DNA from: Methanosarcinaceae archaeon
GTDB lineage: Archaea; Halobacteriota; Methanosarcinia; Methanosarcinales; Methanosarcinaceae
Assembly: GCA_028690255.1 (NCBI GenBank)
Contig: JAQVBP010000039.1
Location: 1 to 14,107 of the forward strand
Direction of reading: 5' to 3'
Length of the DNA: 14,107 nucleotides
The notes beneath the pieces are model-generated. The model was not told where the DNA came from and ran no database searches. It worked only from the letters and a program-made list of their open reading frames with translations. Both the position numbers and the translations under genes were made by a program. Shown one piece after another: positions 13,675-14,107 of the stretch (the first letter of the stretch is position 1; each line of letters opens with the position of its first letter).

Positions 13675-14017
13675 AACATTACAAAATAATTACCTTTTTG
13701 AACACAAATTACTGTATCATTACTGTACCCAGTCTTTTACTACCTGTTGGCTTTTAATATAAGGTTCATAGACAAGAAACCAAAAAACAGGATATGTTTT
13801 TTGAAATTTTTTCCGAATTTCTGAGGCGTAGGTCAAGAAAAACAGCAGGCTTTCAATATATACGTAACATGCACGGCCTGTCTTTTCCTTTAGCCTGTAT
13901 ATTCAAATCTGGCTATCCCCTTTGTTATAAAAAGTTACACTGTATTCTAAGCCCCATCTATATAAATCTTTTTTGAAACTAATCGAGTTTTGAAAGCACG
14001 GTAGCAGAAAACCATTC
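13675..14017. other. AT-rich gene-free stretch upstream of the CHAT operon
   Basis: No supported gene on either strand; the longest reading frame (about 60 codons, plus strand) has a composition unlike a protein and no ribosome binding site. Nothing else is recognised besides the CHAT promoter at its left edge. Confidence 0.5.
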
Positions 14018-14107
14018 AAAAGCAGTAGAAGAAAAGCAGTAGAAGAAAAGCAGTAGAAGAAAAGCAGTAGAAGAAAAGCAGTAGAAGAAAAGCAGTAGAA
14101 GAAAAGC
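14018..14107. repeat. 14 bp tandem repeat (AAAAGCAGTAGAAG), at least 6.4 units, runs off the window
   Basis: Six perfect copies of AAAAGCAGTAGAAG plus a partial one reach the window edge without a mismatch. The unit is not a multiple of three, and each plus-strand frame meets TAG once every 42 bases; the minus strand is open in all frames. It looks like a minisatellite-type array. Confidence 0.93.

Noticed and set aside
13794..13976. Plus-strand 60-codon frame upstream of the tandem repeat
   Set aside because: No ribosome binding site, no similarity I recognise, AT-rich random-looking sequence.
14018..14107. CRISPR array
   Set aside because: The 14 bp units are directly contiguous with no unique spacers, and no cas genes are present.

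Overview
The window looks like a piece of a methanogenic archaeal chromosome, most likely Methanosarcina or a close relative. The grounds are archaeal TATA boxes upstream of genes, strong GGTGA/AGGAGG ribosome binding sites with ATG, GTG and TTG starts, a tungsten-type aldehyde:ferredoxin oxidoreductase with a polyferredoxin-like partner, IS200/IS605 (TnpB) insertion sequence ends, and long intergenic spaces full of hairpins and pseudogene debris. The genus assignment is inferred from gene content and was not tested by any search.

Left part (1-5450): a tnpB gene cut by the window edge with its upstream element end; a universal stress protein; a membrane 'Gate' (nucleoside-recognition) protein; then a two-gene redox unit, a 16-cysteine [4Fe-4S] electron-transfer subunit and an aldehyde:ferredoxin oxidoreductase. 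A ~345 bp gene-free, hairpin-rich insertion that shares an end signature with the tnpB element separates those two subunits. The redox genes are GC-richer than the flanks and look like long-standing chromosomal genes.

Middle part (5450-10150): an accessory zone with signs of mobility and decay. It holds a McrA-like HNH endonuclease (minus strand), an acidic all-helical TPR-like protein, a 3'-terminal fragment of a type I restriction gene (hsdR), a broken flavoprotein fragment, a GNAT acetyltransferase with a 48-residue upstream partner that looks like a toxin-antitoxin pair, and a second, 262 bp copy of the hsdR tail (14 mismatches by hand count). The two hsdR fragments are direct repeats that bracket the GNAT pair.

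Right part (10200-13700): a minus-strand pair, a 719-residue CHAT-domain (caspase/separase-clan) protein with an apparent His569/Cys612 dyad, followed by a 371-residue protein of no family I recognise. This is the best candidate for an undescribed system: a cysteine protease with a helical N-terminal recruitment-like region and a dedicated neighbour that could be its substrate or effector. The window ends in an AT-rich gene-free stretch and a perfect 14 bp tandem repeat that runs off the edge.

Together, the HNH nuclease, hsdR remnants, GNAT pair and CHAT pair suggest a partly degraded defence or conflict island next to a redox operon.
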